Of a stretch of DNA of 64,000 nt, positions 23,709 through 31,512 are shown piece after piece. Position numbers and translations under genes: made by a program. A model generated the notes under the pieces. That model was not told the origin of the DNA, did not search any database, and was given only the letters and a program-made list of their open reading frames with translations. This DNA is from Bisbaumannia sp015645095 (GTDB lineage Bacteria > Pseudomonadota > Gammaproteobacteria > Pseudomonadales > Halomonadaceae): assembly GCA_036871055.1 (NCBI GenBank), contig CP141893.1:682001-746000 (forward strand), given 5' to 3'. Positions within the stretch are counted from its first letter, which is position 1. Each line of letters opens with the position of its first letter.

Positions 23709-24863
23709 ATGAACGATTGCATCGAGCTACGCGGCGAATGGCCCACATCGCCGGATGAGGAGGGGCGGCGGCAAGCCTACCGTCAGGGGCTGATGGCGCT
23801 GCAGGCCGAGATGGGCCGGCGAGGGGCGACCCCTTTCCACCTCGAGGCGTTGACGGTGGGGGCGCCGGAGGGGGCCCTGGATCCGCAAGGACGCCACTAC
23901 GAGCGGATCTTTCGTCACCTCTTCGGTGGCGTGCGACCGACGTTCACGCGAGCCACCGCCGATACCCTGGTGCTGACGGCGACCCTGGCGGCGATTCGGC
24001 CCGGCGAGGCGTCACCGGTACCGGTCTGGCATGGCCTGACGCCCGCCCAGGTGGGACGCGCCTACAGTCCTCGGGCCACAGTGCCCGAGGCGCCGGAGAT
24101 CTTCGAGGCCTGGCGTCGCCGGGGGGATGCCTGCCTGGCGGGGGAGGGCGTGGTGCGCGACCTGGCCTACGGGCCCGGCGAGCGTCAGCGCCTCGACCTC
24201 TTGCTGGCCGATGCGCCCGGGGCGCCGCTGCATGTCTTCCTGCATGGCGGCTACTGGCAGGCCATGGACAAGGACGACCATGCTCACCTCTTCGCGCCCC
24301 TGCGCGAGCGTGGCGTCAACGTGGCCCTGATCGAGTACACCCTGGCCCCCCAGGCGACCCTTGGCGATCAGGTCGAGGAGGTACGCCAGGCCCTGACCTT
24401 TCTGTGGCGCCAGGCGGCGACCTACGGCTATGACCGCCATCGCCTCCAGCTCAGCGGTCACAGCGCCGGTGGCCACCTGGGGGCCTGGCTGCTGGCCACC
24501 GACTGGCCCGCCCGGGAGGCTGGCATGCCGGCACAGCCGTTCGGCTCGGCGCTGCTGGTCAGCGGGCTTTATGAGCTAGAGCCGTTGCGCCATCTGCCCT
24601 TCGGCCCGCTGGTAGGCTTGACCAGTGTCGAACGGGCGCGAGACGGGAGCCCCATTCATGCCCGGCCTCATCCCGGGGCGCGGCTCTGCCTGGCGGTGGG
24701 GGAGCAGGAGAGCGAGGAGTTCCACTGGCAATCCCGAGCCCTGGCCGAGGCCTGGGGCGGTGAGGTCGAGGTGCTCAGCATCGCCGGCACGCACCACTTC
24801 TCGGTGATGGAAACCTTCCAGGAGGGCGAGCTGATGGCCCGCGCCCTGCGATACTTGGGATAA
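23709..24863 (+). CDS. Arylformamidase (kynurenine formamidase), alpha/beta-hydrolase type, with a RidA-like N-terminal domain
   Basis: Hydrolyses N-formylkynurenine to kynurenine. The hydrolase core starts near residue 104 (GLTPAQVGRAYSPRATVP, the usual N-terminus of such enzymes). It contains the HGGYW oxyanion motif at residues 179-183, nucleophile S252 in GHSAGGH, and a late GTHHFSVME that supplies the histidine. At 384 residues it is about 100 longer than usual. Residues 1-98 align by eye with RidA/YjgF proteins: GRRQAYRQGLMALQAEMGRR, then a conserved TRAT and a hydrophobic strand. The start at 23709 follows GGAG. The gene lies directly before kynA. Family is firm; the RidA reading is tentative. 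Confidence 0.82.
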   Translation: MNDCIELRGEWPTSPDEEGRRQAYRQGLMALQAEMGRRGATPFHLEALTVGAPEGALDPQGRHYERIFRHLFGGVRPTFTRATADTLVLTATLAAIRPGEASPVPVWHGLTPAQVGRAYSPRATVPEAPEIFEAWRRRGDACLAGEGVVRDLAYGPGERQRLDLLLADAPGAPLHVFLHGGYWQAMDKDDHAHLFAPLRERGVNVALIEYTLAPQATLGDQVEEVRQALTFLWRQAATYGYDRHRLQLSGHSAGGHLGAWLLATDWPAREAGMPAQPFGSALLVSGLYELEPLRHLPFGPLVGLTSVERARDGSPIHARPHPGARLCLAVGEQESEEFHWQSRALAEAWGGEVEVLSIAGTHHFSVMETFQEGELMARALRYLG

Positions 24864-24890
24864 GGACAGTTGGCAACGGGAGGAGGCGAC

Positions 24891-25742
24891 ATGGCTGAGG
24901 GGAAGAGAGCGGGACGCACTCGCGTGGACCTGGCGGCCGAAGGGGTGCACTGGGACCCGGCGATGAGCTATGGCCAGTACCTGGCCCTGGAGCCGCTGCT
25001 GGCCTGCCAGACGCCATTGACCGACGAGCACGACGAGATGCTGTTTATCGTCATCCACCAGGTCTCCGAGTTATGGCTCAAGCAGTGCCTCCACGAGGCC
25101 CATGCCGCGGCGGCGCATATTGCCGCCGACCAACTGCGGCCCGCTTTCAAGATGCTGACCCGGGTGGCGCGCATCCAGGAGCAGATGATCCAGGCCTGGG
25201 AGGTGCTGGCCACCCTGACCCCGGCGGACTATGCGCGCTTTCGCGATAGCCTGGGGCAGAGCTCCGGCTTCCAGTCCTACCAGTACCGGGAGCTGGAGTT
25301 CTTGCTGGGCAACAAGCACCCCGAGCTGGTGGAAGTGCATCGCGGCCATCCCGAGCACTATCGGCGCCTTACCCAAATCCTCGAGGCCCCGAGTCTCTAC
25401 GATACCTGCCTGCAACTGCTGGCCCGGCGGGGCTTCGCCCTGCCCGACGAGGTGCTGGATCGCGACTGGCGCGAGCCCTATGCCCCCCACCCGGAGGTGG
25501 AATCGGCCTGGGCCGCGGTCTATGGCGACACCGAGCGCCATTGGGACCTCTACGAGCTGGCCGAGAAGCTGGTGGACACCGAGTACCATTTCCAGCAGTG
25601 GCGCTTCAGCCATATGAAGACGGTGCAACGGATCATCGGCCACAAGCCCGGCACCGGCGGCACCAGCGGCGTCGGCTATCTCGCCAAGGCCCTGGAGCTG
25701 ACGTTCTTCCCCGAGCTCTGGTCGGTGCGTACCCGGATGTAG
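24891..25742 (+). CDS. kynA: Tryptophan 2,3-dioxygenase
   Basis: Heme enzyme that opens the indole ring of L-tryptophan to N-formylkynurenine, the first step of the kynurenine pathway. The product has 283 residues, standard length. Diagnostic blocks are FIVIHQVSELWLKQ (substrate pocket H and R region), SSGFQSYQYRELEFLLGNK, and HMKTVQRIIGHKPGTGGTSGVGYL. H in FSHMKTVQR is the expected proximal heme ligand. The ATG at 24891 follows GGGAGGAGG. It lies 27 bases after the arylformamidase gene and converges on kynR. Confidence 0.93.
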   Translation: MAEGKRAGRTRVDLAAEGVHWDPAMSYGQYLALEPLLACQTPLTDEHDEMLFIVIHQVSELWLKQCLHEAHAAAAHIAADQLRPAFKMLTRVARIQEQMIQAWEVLATLTPADYARFRDSLGQSSGFQSYQYRELEFLLGNKHPELVEVHRGHPEHYRRLTQILEAPSLYDTCLQLLARRGFALPDEVLDRDWREPYAPHPEVESAWAAVYGDTERHWDLYELAEKLVDTEYHFQQWRFSHMKTVQRIIGHKPGTGGTSGVGYLAKALELTFFPELWSVRTRM

Positions 25743-25746
25743 GAGG

Positions 25747-26214
25747 TCAGGGCATCACCTTGAGGGGGCCAGCCTCCTTGAGGGTGTTCATGGCGACCTG
25801 AGTGGCGATATCGCGGATGCCCGCCATGGGGCTGATGGTGGTGGAAAGGAAGTGGGAAAGCTCGGCGAGGTCCGCCACCCTTACCTTGAGGATGAAGTCA
25901 TGGCTGCCTGTCACGGCATGGCAGTCGATCACCTCGTCCCGGGCCAACAGCGTCGCTACCGCCTCCTGGGGTGAGGCCATGCGCCCCTTGTCCACCGAGA
26001 GGAAAATAAAGGCGGTGACCTTGAGGCCCAGGGCCTCCGGGTCGAGGCGCAGGCCGTGTCCCCGGATGACCCCACTCTCCTCGAGGCGGGCGATGCGCCG
26101 CGAGCACTGGCTGGGGGAGAGGTTGACCGCTTCCGCCAGGGCGGCCAGGGTCAGGCGAGCATCTCGCTGCAGGGCATGAAGAATCCGCCGGTCGAACCTG
26201 TCTAGCATATCCAT
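25747..26214 (-). CDS. kynR: Lrp/AsnC-family regulator of the kynurenine genes (KynR-like)
   Basis: A 155-residue Lrp/AsnC protein. The N-terminal helix-turn-helix is FDRRILHALQRDARLTLAALAEAVNLSPSQCSRRIARLEESG; the C-terminal RAM domain contains VIDCHAVTGSHDFILKVRV. The start chosen at 26214 gives MDMLDRFD and the usual family length; an open extension to 26280 is not conserved-looking. It lies between kynA (convergent) and kynU (divergent), the place held by KynR in Pseudomonas, which responds to kynurenine. A palindrome in the kynR-kynU gap (26235-26249) may be its operator. Confidence 0.82.
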   Translation of the reverse strand: MDMLDRFDRRILHALQRDARLTLAALAEAVNLSPSQCSRRIARLEESGVIRGHGLRLDPEALGLKVTAFIFLSVDKGRMASPQEAVATLLARDEVIDCHAVTGSHDFILKVRVADLAELSHFLSTTISPMAGIRDIATQVAMNTLKEAGPLKVMP

Positions 26215-26234
26215 TGCGAATACCTGATTTTTGG

Positions 26235-26249
26235 TGCAATAATTTTGCA
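26235..26249. promoter_or_regulatory. Palindrome TGCAA-N5-TTGCA between kynR and kynU
   Basis: TGCAATAATTTTGCA has perfect 5-base inverted arms around an AT-rich spacer, in the divergent promoter region 21 bases from the kynR start. The form (15 bp, AT-rich centre) suits an Lrp/AsnC-type regulator. Confidence 0.5.
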
Positions 26250-26345
26250 TTAAAGATGACATGTGCGTCGAAGAACGCAAGCCTTTCCCGCCTTATCCCT
26301 CCTAGAATCGGTTTCAGATATCCGATCGATTCCCTGGAGGACACC

Positions 26346-27578
26346 ATGACCCCGACTCTCGATAGCGTGCGTGAACTGGATCGCCGTGACCCCCTGGCCG
26401 CTTTCAAGGCTCGCTTCGCCCTTCCCGAGGGGGTGATCTACCTGGATGGCAACTCCCTCGGTGCCCAGCCGGTGGCCGCCCGGGCGGCCCTGGATGCCAC
26501 CCGGGATCAGTGGCGTGACGAGCTGATCAAGGGCTGGAACCAGGGCTGGTTCGACGCTCCGGAGCGCCTGGGTGACCTTCTGGCGCCGCTGATTGGGGCC
26601 GGGGCTGGCGAGGTGATCGTCAGCGACAATATCACTCTCAATCTCTTCAAGCTGCTGGGCTATATCACCGAGTCCCAGGGGCGTGCGCGGCCGGTGATCT
26701 TGAGCGAGGGGGGTAACTTTCCCACCGATGGCTATATCGCCCAGGGGCTGTGCCGCTTCGCTGGCCTCGAGCACCGGGTGTTGCCCGAGGGGGCGGATCT
26801 TGCCGACTACCTGGACGAGCGGGTCGCCGCCGTGGTGCTGAGCCAGGTCAACTACCGCACCGGCCGGCTGCGCGATATGGCCGCCATCACCGCCCAGGTG
26901 CATGAGCAGGGCGCCGAGATCGTCTGGGACCTGGCCCACTCGGCCGGGGCCCTGCCGGTGGACCTGCATGGCTGCGGTGCCCGCTATGCGGTGGGCTGTA
27001 CCTACAAGTACCTCAACGGCGGCCCCGGGGCGCCGGCCTTCCTCTATGTCCACGAGGATCATCAGGCCGGCGGCTGGCAACCGCTCTCGGGATGGCACGG
27101 TCATGCCGCACCTTTCGCCTTCGATGGCGACTATGCGCCGGCCCCGGGCATCACCCGTTTCCGTACCGGAACCCACTCGGCGCTGATCTATGCCCCCCTG
27201 GAGGCCTCGCTGCGGCTCTGGCAGGAGGTGGACATGACCGCCCTGCGGGAGAAGAGCCTGGCCCTGGGGGAGCTGTTCCGCGACTGCCTGGCCGACCTGC
27301 TCGACGCCGAGGGGATCGAGGACATCACCCCCCCTCAGGCGGAGCGGGGCAGTCAGGTGGCGCTGATTCACCGCGACAACGGCTATGCCATCGTCCAGGC
27401 GCTGATCGCCCGGGGCGTGATCGGCGACTACCGGGAGCCGGGGCTGATGCGTTTCGGCTTTACCCCCCTCTACCTCAGCTATGAGGACGTCTGGCAGGCG
27501 GCCCGACACTTCCGCGAGGTGGTGGAGAGTCGCGAATACCGGGAGGCGCGTTTCCAGGTGCGTTCGGAAGTGACCTGA
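26346..27578 (+). CDS. kynU: Kynureninase
   Basis: PLP enzyme that splits kynurenine into anthranilate and alanine. The 410-residue protein has the family blocks IYLDGNSLGAQPVAA, EGGNFPTDGYIAQGL, WDLAHSAGALPVDLHGC and the PLP-lysine segment CTYKYLNGGPGAPAF with K221. FRTGTHSALIYAPLEASL and EPGLMRFGFTPLYLSYEDVW are further hallmarks. The ATG at 26346 follows GGAGG; the open frame to the left overlaps the kynR leader. Its product anthranilate is the substrate of AntABC at 12.8-15.7 kb. Confidence 0.93.
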   Translation: MTPTLDSVRELDRRDPLAAFKARFALPEGVIYLDGNSLGAQPVAARAALDATRDQWRDELIKGWNQGWFDAPERLGDLLAPLIGAGAGEVIVSDNITLNLFKLLGYITESQGRARPVILSEGGNFPTDGYIAQGLCRFAGLEHRVLPEGADLADYLDERVAAVVLSQVNYRTGRLRDMAAITAQVHEQGAEIVWDLAHSAGALPVDLHGCGARYAVGCTYKYLNGGPGAPAFLYVHEDHQAGGWQPLSGWHGHAAPFAFDGDYAPAPGITRFRTGTHSALIYAPLEASLRLWQEVDMTALREKSLALGELFRDCLADLLDAEGIEDITPPQAERGSQVALIHRDNGYAIVQALIARGVIGDYREPGLMRFGFTPLYLSYEDVWQAARHFREVVESREYREARFQVRSEVT

Positions 27579-27674
27579 GGAGCCCGCGATCCGGCTGCGA
27601 TCACTTCGACAGACTCGAACGGCCCGAGGCGCTGCCTCGCCGAGCCGACTCTTCCATCCGATGAGATAATTCCA

Positions 27675-29072
27675 ATGACAATATCGCAATCGAACAGCGC
27701 CGCTGGCGCCACTTCCTCAGCCGAGGCGACCGCCGGGCGTGCGCAGTTCTCCAGCCGTTTCGGCTTCCTGATGGCCGCCGCCGGCGCCGCGGTGGGCCTC
27801 GGCAACGTCTGGAGCTTTCCCTCCATGGCCGCCAACAACGGCGGTGGCGCTTTCCTGCTGGTCTATGTGGCGATGGCCTTTATCCTCGCCTACCCGGCGC
27901 TGATGGCGGAGCTGACCCTGGGACGTTATGCCCAGAGCGGTATCATCAATGCCATGGGCCGGGTGGGCGGACATGGCCTGCCACGCCGCCTGGGTCACGG
28001 GGTCGGCGGCCTGGCCCTGCTGGCCGCCTGCCTGGGGCAGGCCTTCTATGCCATCGTCACCGGCTGGCTGATCGGCTATGCCCTCCTGGCCCTGGCTGGG
28101 TTGCTGGGCCTCGAGGGGGCGGCGGCCTGGCTTGGCGATGGCAGCTTCTGGCGGGACTGGAGCCTGACCCTGGCGGCCATGGTCATCACCGCGGCGGTGG
28201 TCCTGGCCGGGGTCAACCAGGGCATCGAGCGCTGGACCAAGCGGCTGATGCCGCTGCTGCTGGTGATGATGCTGGGGTTGATCGCGGTAATGCTGAGCTT
28301 CCCCGGCGCCGGCGAGGGGGTGAAGACCTACCTGGTACCGGACCTGTCACGAATCGACGGGCAGCTGCTGCTGGACGCCATGGGCCAGGCCTTCTTCTCG
28401 CTCTCCATCGGCGTCGGCGCCATGGTGGTCTACGGCTCCTACCTGAGCCGCAAGGCCAATCTGCCGCGGGTCGGGGCCCAGGTGATGCTGATCGACATGG
28501 GCGTGGCCTTCGTCGCCGGCCTGCTGATCATTCCGGCCATGTTCGTGGCTCATGGGCTGGGCGTGGAGGTCTTCAACGAGGCCGGCGAGCTGCAGAGCTC
28601 GGCGACCCTGCTGTTCGCGGTGATGCCCGCCCTCTTCGAGGCCATGGGAGCGCTGGGGCTGGGCCTGGAACTGATCTTCTTCATGCTGCTGGCCATCGCC
28701 GCCCTGACCTCCATGTTCCCGGTGCTGGAGGTACCGGTCTCGACCCTGGAGGAGACCGGCCTGATCCGCCGTCGCTCGGCCACCTGGCTGATGGCGTTGG
28801 TCACCTTCGCCATCGCCACCCTGATCCTGGTCTACTTCGAGCCGCTGTTCGACTGGGCCATCACCCTGACCATCAGCTACAGCATGCCGCTGGTGGGCGC
28901 CCTGGTCTGCCTCTATGTGGGCTGGCTAATGTCGCGCAATGCCAAGCTTCAGGAGCTGCGCCAGGGGGCCCCGGAGATCGAACGCACCCTGTTCTGGAAA
29001 CTCTGGCCCTGGTACATCCGTGTGGTCTGTCCGCTGCTGATCCTGGTGGTGATGCTGCGCAGCCTGACCTGA
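27675..29072 (+). CDS. Na+-dependent neurotransmitter:sodium symporter family transporter, probable tryptophan uptake
   Basis: A 465-residue polytopic membrane protein of the LeuT/TnaT (NSS) family. The first helix carries AAAGAAVGLGNVWSFPSMAA. In most family members this reads WRFP; here the gating arginine position is serine, so the extracellular gate differs. Later regions include MGQAFFSLSIGVGAMVVYGSY and a charged linker before the last helices. It follows kynU by 97 bases in the same direction. Tryptophan or a similar amino acid is the likely cargo by context; the sequence alone does not tell. A strong terminator follows. Confidence 0.82.
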   Translation: MTISQSNSAAGATSSAEATAGRAQFSSRFGFLMAAAGAAVGLGNVWSFPSMAANNGGGAFLLVYVAMAFILAYPALMAELTLGRYAQSGIINAMGRVGGHGLPRRLGHGVGGLALLAACLGQAFYAIVTGWLIGYALLALAGLLGLEGAAAWLGDGSFWRDWSLTLAAMVITAAVVLAGVNQGIERWTKRLMPLLLVMMLGLIAVMLSFPGAGEGVKTYLVPDLSRIDGQLLLDAMGQAFFSLSIGVGAMVVYGSYLSRKANLPRVGAQVMLIDMGVAFVAGLLIIPAMFVAHGLGVEVFNEAGELQSSATLLFAVMPALFEAMGALGLGLELIFFMLLAIAALTSMFPVLEVPVSTLEETGLIRRRSATWLMALVTFAIATLILVYFEPLFDWAITLTISYSMPLVGALVCLYVGWLMSRNAKLQELRQGAPEIERTLFWKLWPWYIRVVCPLLILVVMLRSLT

Positions 29073-29094
29073 GTCGGCTCGCGAGGCCTGTCGA

Positions 29095-29132
29095 CCCGCC
29101 GCCCCTGCCTCAGGGGCGGCGGGGCGCTTTTT
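29095..29132 (+). terminator. Rho-independent terminator after the NSS transporter
   Basis: A stem of at least 12 bp (CCGCCGCCCCTG / CAGGGGCGGCGG) with a CCT loop is followed by GGCGCTTTTT. It ends the kyn transcription unit. Confidence 0.88.
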
Positions 29133-29272
29133 GCCATCGGGAGGGGAGTCGTCCCGCCCCGGAGGAGGCTATGCTCAAGGTGGTGGGCCGCAACGCGGCC
29201 GTGAACGCCTGAGGCGGCAGACGCGGGGGCTCAGTGTCCTCTACGGAGGCTTTCAGCGAGGTTCCCCGAACC

Positions 29273-30166
29273 ATGGCTCGAGGAGATTGGCGACCCGGCC
29301 GGAGTGTCATCCGGCTGCTGGGGATACTGCTCTGGGTTTGCCTGGCCGGCGTCCTGTCGGCCCAGGCCCAGGACGACTGGCTGCGCGACAGCTGGCGTGA
29401 TGTGATCGCCGGCTCGCCCTTCGACGAGCCCCTGGTGGTGGCCTCCGAAGAGCGTCCCCATTCGGTGAGTGGCAGCGTGCATGCCCGCCTCGAGCAGCCC
29501 TTCGCGGAGCTCGCCGAGGCACTCGGCTCGCCGTCGGCCTGGTGCCAGGTGCTGTTCCTGCACCTCAACGTCAAGGGCTGCTTCCATGACCCGGCGGGCG
29601 ATGAGGCGGCGCTGACGCTCTATCTGGGTCGCCAGCGTTTTGAACCCCTGACCGAAGCCGAACGGCTCGATCTGCGCTTGCGATGGGGCGCCGAGGGGCC
29701 CACCTACCTGGAGATGGTGCTGGAGGGGGAGCGGGGGCCCTACGGCACCCGGGCCTTTCGCCTGCAGTTGCGTGCCGTGCCGGACCTCGACGGGGCCAGC
29801 CTGGTGCAGCTGCGTTACTCCCTGGTGTACGGCATGACGGCCCGCCTCGCCCTGCGTGGCTATTTCGCCTTCGGGGGACGCGACCGGGTGGGGTTCAGCG
29901 AGGCGCCGGGCGAGGATGGCCGACCGCGCCCGGTGGGTGGCATGCGGGGCATGATCGAGCGCAACGTCATGCGCTTCTACCTGGCCCTGGTGGCCTATCT
30001 GGAGACCCGGACGCTGCCCGAGGCGGAGCAGCTGGAGGCCAGCTTGTCCCGCTGGTTCGCCCTCACCGAGCGCTACCCCGAGCAGTTGTACGAGATCGAC
30101 CGTTCCGACTATCTGGAGATGAAGCGCCGCGAGCAGGCGCGGCAGCATCGCGACGACAGGCGATGA
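29273..30166 (+). CDS. Conserved-looking periplasmic protein of unknown function
   Basis: I do not recognise this family. The start at 29273 gives 297 residues with a good signal peptide (SVIRLLGILLWVCLAGVLSAQA); a GTG at 29234 would add 13 residues. The mature region is about 260 residues without further membrane segments. It contains two cysteines (SAWCQ, VKGCF) that could form a disulfide, a strand-rich middle (YLEMVLEGERGPYGTRAFRLQL) and a charged, helical C-terminus (LEMKRREQARQHRDDRR). ATG at 29273 has only a weak GCGAGG upstream. It stands alone between two terminated units and converges on the HDAC gene. Confidence 0.65.
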   Translation: MARGDWRPGRSVIRLLGILLWVCLAGVLSAQAQDDWLRDSWRDVIAGSPFDEPLVVASEERPHSVSGSVHARLEQPFAELAEALGSPSAWCQVLFLHLNVKGCFHDPAGDEAALTLYLGRQRFEPLTEAERLDLRLRWGAEGPTYLEMVLEGERGPYGTRAFRLQLRAVPDLDGASLVQLRYSLVYGMTARLALRGYFAFGGRDRVGFSEAPGEDGRPRPVGGMRGMIERNVMRFYLALVAYLETRTLPEAEQLEASLSRWFALTERYPEQLYEIDRSDYLEMKRREQARQHRDDRR

Positions 30167-30229
30167 GGGAGCTGCTCCGTATCGGTGACGGCACTATGCC
30201 GGGCACATGGCGGTGGAGCCGGCCCCGGC

Positions 30230-31336
30230 TCAGTCCGGGGGTGGTTCGACGAAGGCGCCGCGGTGGAAGCCCGCCGCGGCCTCGACCTCGGCGAGGCCAC
30301 GCTGGCCGGGTTCCGGCGGTTCCTCGCCGGCCAGCACCCGCAGCACCGACCTAACGCCGCGTGACAGCGAGATCAGGTTGTAGCCACCCTCCAGCACGAA
30401 GACCAGGCGCTCCTGGCAATGCCGGCGGGCCAGGGCCTGGAGGATGCCGGTCATGGCGGCGAAACCGTCATAGGAGACCTCCATGGCCAGGTCATGGCTG
30501 TGCGGGTCGAAGCCGGTCGAGACCAGGATCAGGTCGGGCCGGAACCAGTCGGCCGCGGGTACCAGGATCTCGCGAAAGGCCTTGAGGTAGGCGGCGTCGC
30601 CGGCGTCGGCGGGGAGGGGCACATTGACGTTGGTGCCATCCCCCAGGCCCATGCCGATCTCCTCGAGAGTCCCCGTGCCGGGATAGAAGGGGGCGGTGCG
30701 GTGCAGGTCGAAGAACAGCACATGCGGGTCGGCCCAGAAGATATCCTGAGTGCCGTTGCCGTGATGGGCATCCCAGTCGACGATCATCACGCGCCGGCAG
30801 CCCAGGGCGGTGCGGGCATGCGCGGCGGCCACCGCCACATTGTTGAACAGGCAGAAGCCGCGGGCGCGCACCGGCTCGGCATGGTGTCCGGGGGGCCTCA
30901 CCAGGGCGAAGCTGCTCGCGGCTCGCCCCGCGACGACGGCTTCGACGGCGGCGATCGCCGTGCCGGCGGCCACCTCGGCGGCGTCGACGCTACCGGGCGA
31001 CACGGCCGTAGTGTCCACATCCAGCCAGGCGCTCTGGCCGCGCAGCTCGAAGATATGGTCCAGGTAGGAGCTGGTATGCACACGTCCCAGCTGCTCCCGC
31101 GTCGCCACCCGGCCGGACTCGAAGGCCACGCCGGGAATCGGCTCGAGCTCCAGGAGGCGCCGGATGGCGGTGAGCCTGGCGGGGTGTTCCGGATACTTCC
31201 AGGGGACGCCCAGTCCCGACAGCAGCGAGCGGATACGATTGTCCATGCGTCCCGGCAGGAAAGGCACCTCGATATCCGGTTCATGGGCCAGCATTCGCTC
31301 GTCATAGAAGACGATCACGCGGTTCTCGTCGGCCAT
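30230..31336 (-). CDS. Histone deacetylase family / acetylpolyamine amidohydrolase-like protein
   Basis: A 368-residue Zn-dependent deacetylase of the class II HDAC fold. Motifs are RPPGHHAEP (catalytic histidine pair), FCLFNNVAVAA, VDWDAHHGNGTQ (Zn ligands D and H), STGFDPHSHD (Zn ligand D) and the closing VLEGGYN. The ATG at 31336 follows GGGGAG on this strand; the open frame goes 16 residues further without a signal. Bacterial homologues act on acetylpolyamines or other acetylated amines. No polyamine genes adjoin it, so the substrate is unknown. Confidence 0.85.
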   Translation of the reverse strand: MADENRVIVFYDERMLAHEPDIEVPFLPGRMDNRIRSLLSGLGVPWKYPEHPARLTAIRRLLELEPIPGVAFESGRVATREQLGRVHTSSYLDHIFELRGQSAWLDVDTTAVSPGSVDAAEVAAGTAIAAVEAVVAGRAASSFALVRPPGHHAEPVRARGFCLFNNVAVAAAHARTALGCRRVMIVDWDAHHGNGTQDIFWADPHVLFFDLHRTAPFYPGTGTLEEIGMGLGDGTNVNVPLPADAGDAAYLKAFREILVPAADWFRPDLILVSTGFDPHSHDLAMEVSYDGFAAMTGILQALARRHCQERLVFVLEGGYNLISLSRGVRSVLRVLAGEEPPEPGQRGLAEVEAAAGFHRGAFVEPPPD

Positions 31337-31450
31337 GAGGCAGGCTCCCCGGGTTTGCGGCGACAAAGGTGGTTCAGGCGACATGCCTGGCTACAGCATA
31401 GACGGGGGAGAGGCGTCGAGTGGGCGCCGACGCCAACAGGTGGGCAGAAG

Positions 31451-31478
31451 AAAGCCGCACCCTTGGGGTGCGGCTTTT
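31451..31478 (-). terminator. Terminator of katG
   Basis: A 12-bp stem (AAAGCCGCACCC / GGGTGCGGCTTT) with a TTG loop lies just past the katG stop. On the minus strand it is followed by CTTC after a short T stretch. It may work in both directions. Confidence 0.82.
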
Positions 31479-31512
31479 GCGGTGTGCCCGCTGGCAAGGT
31501 GTGGCTCCGCCG

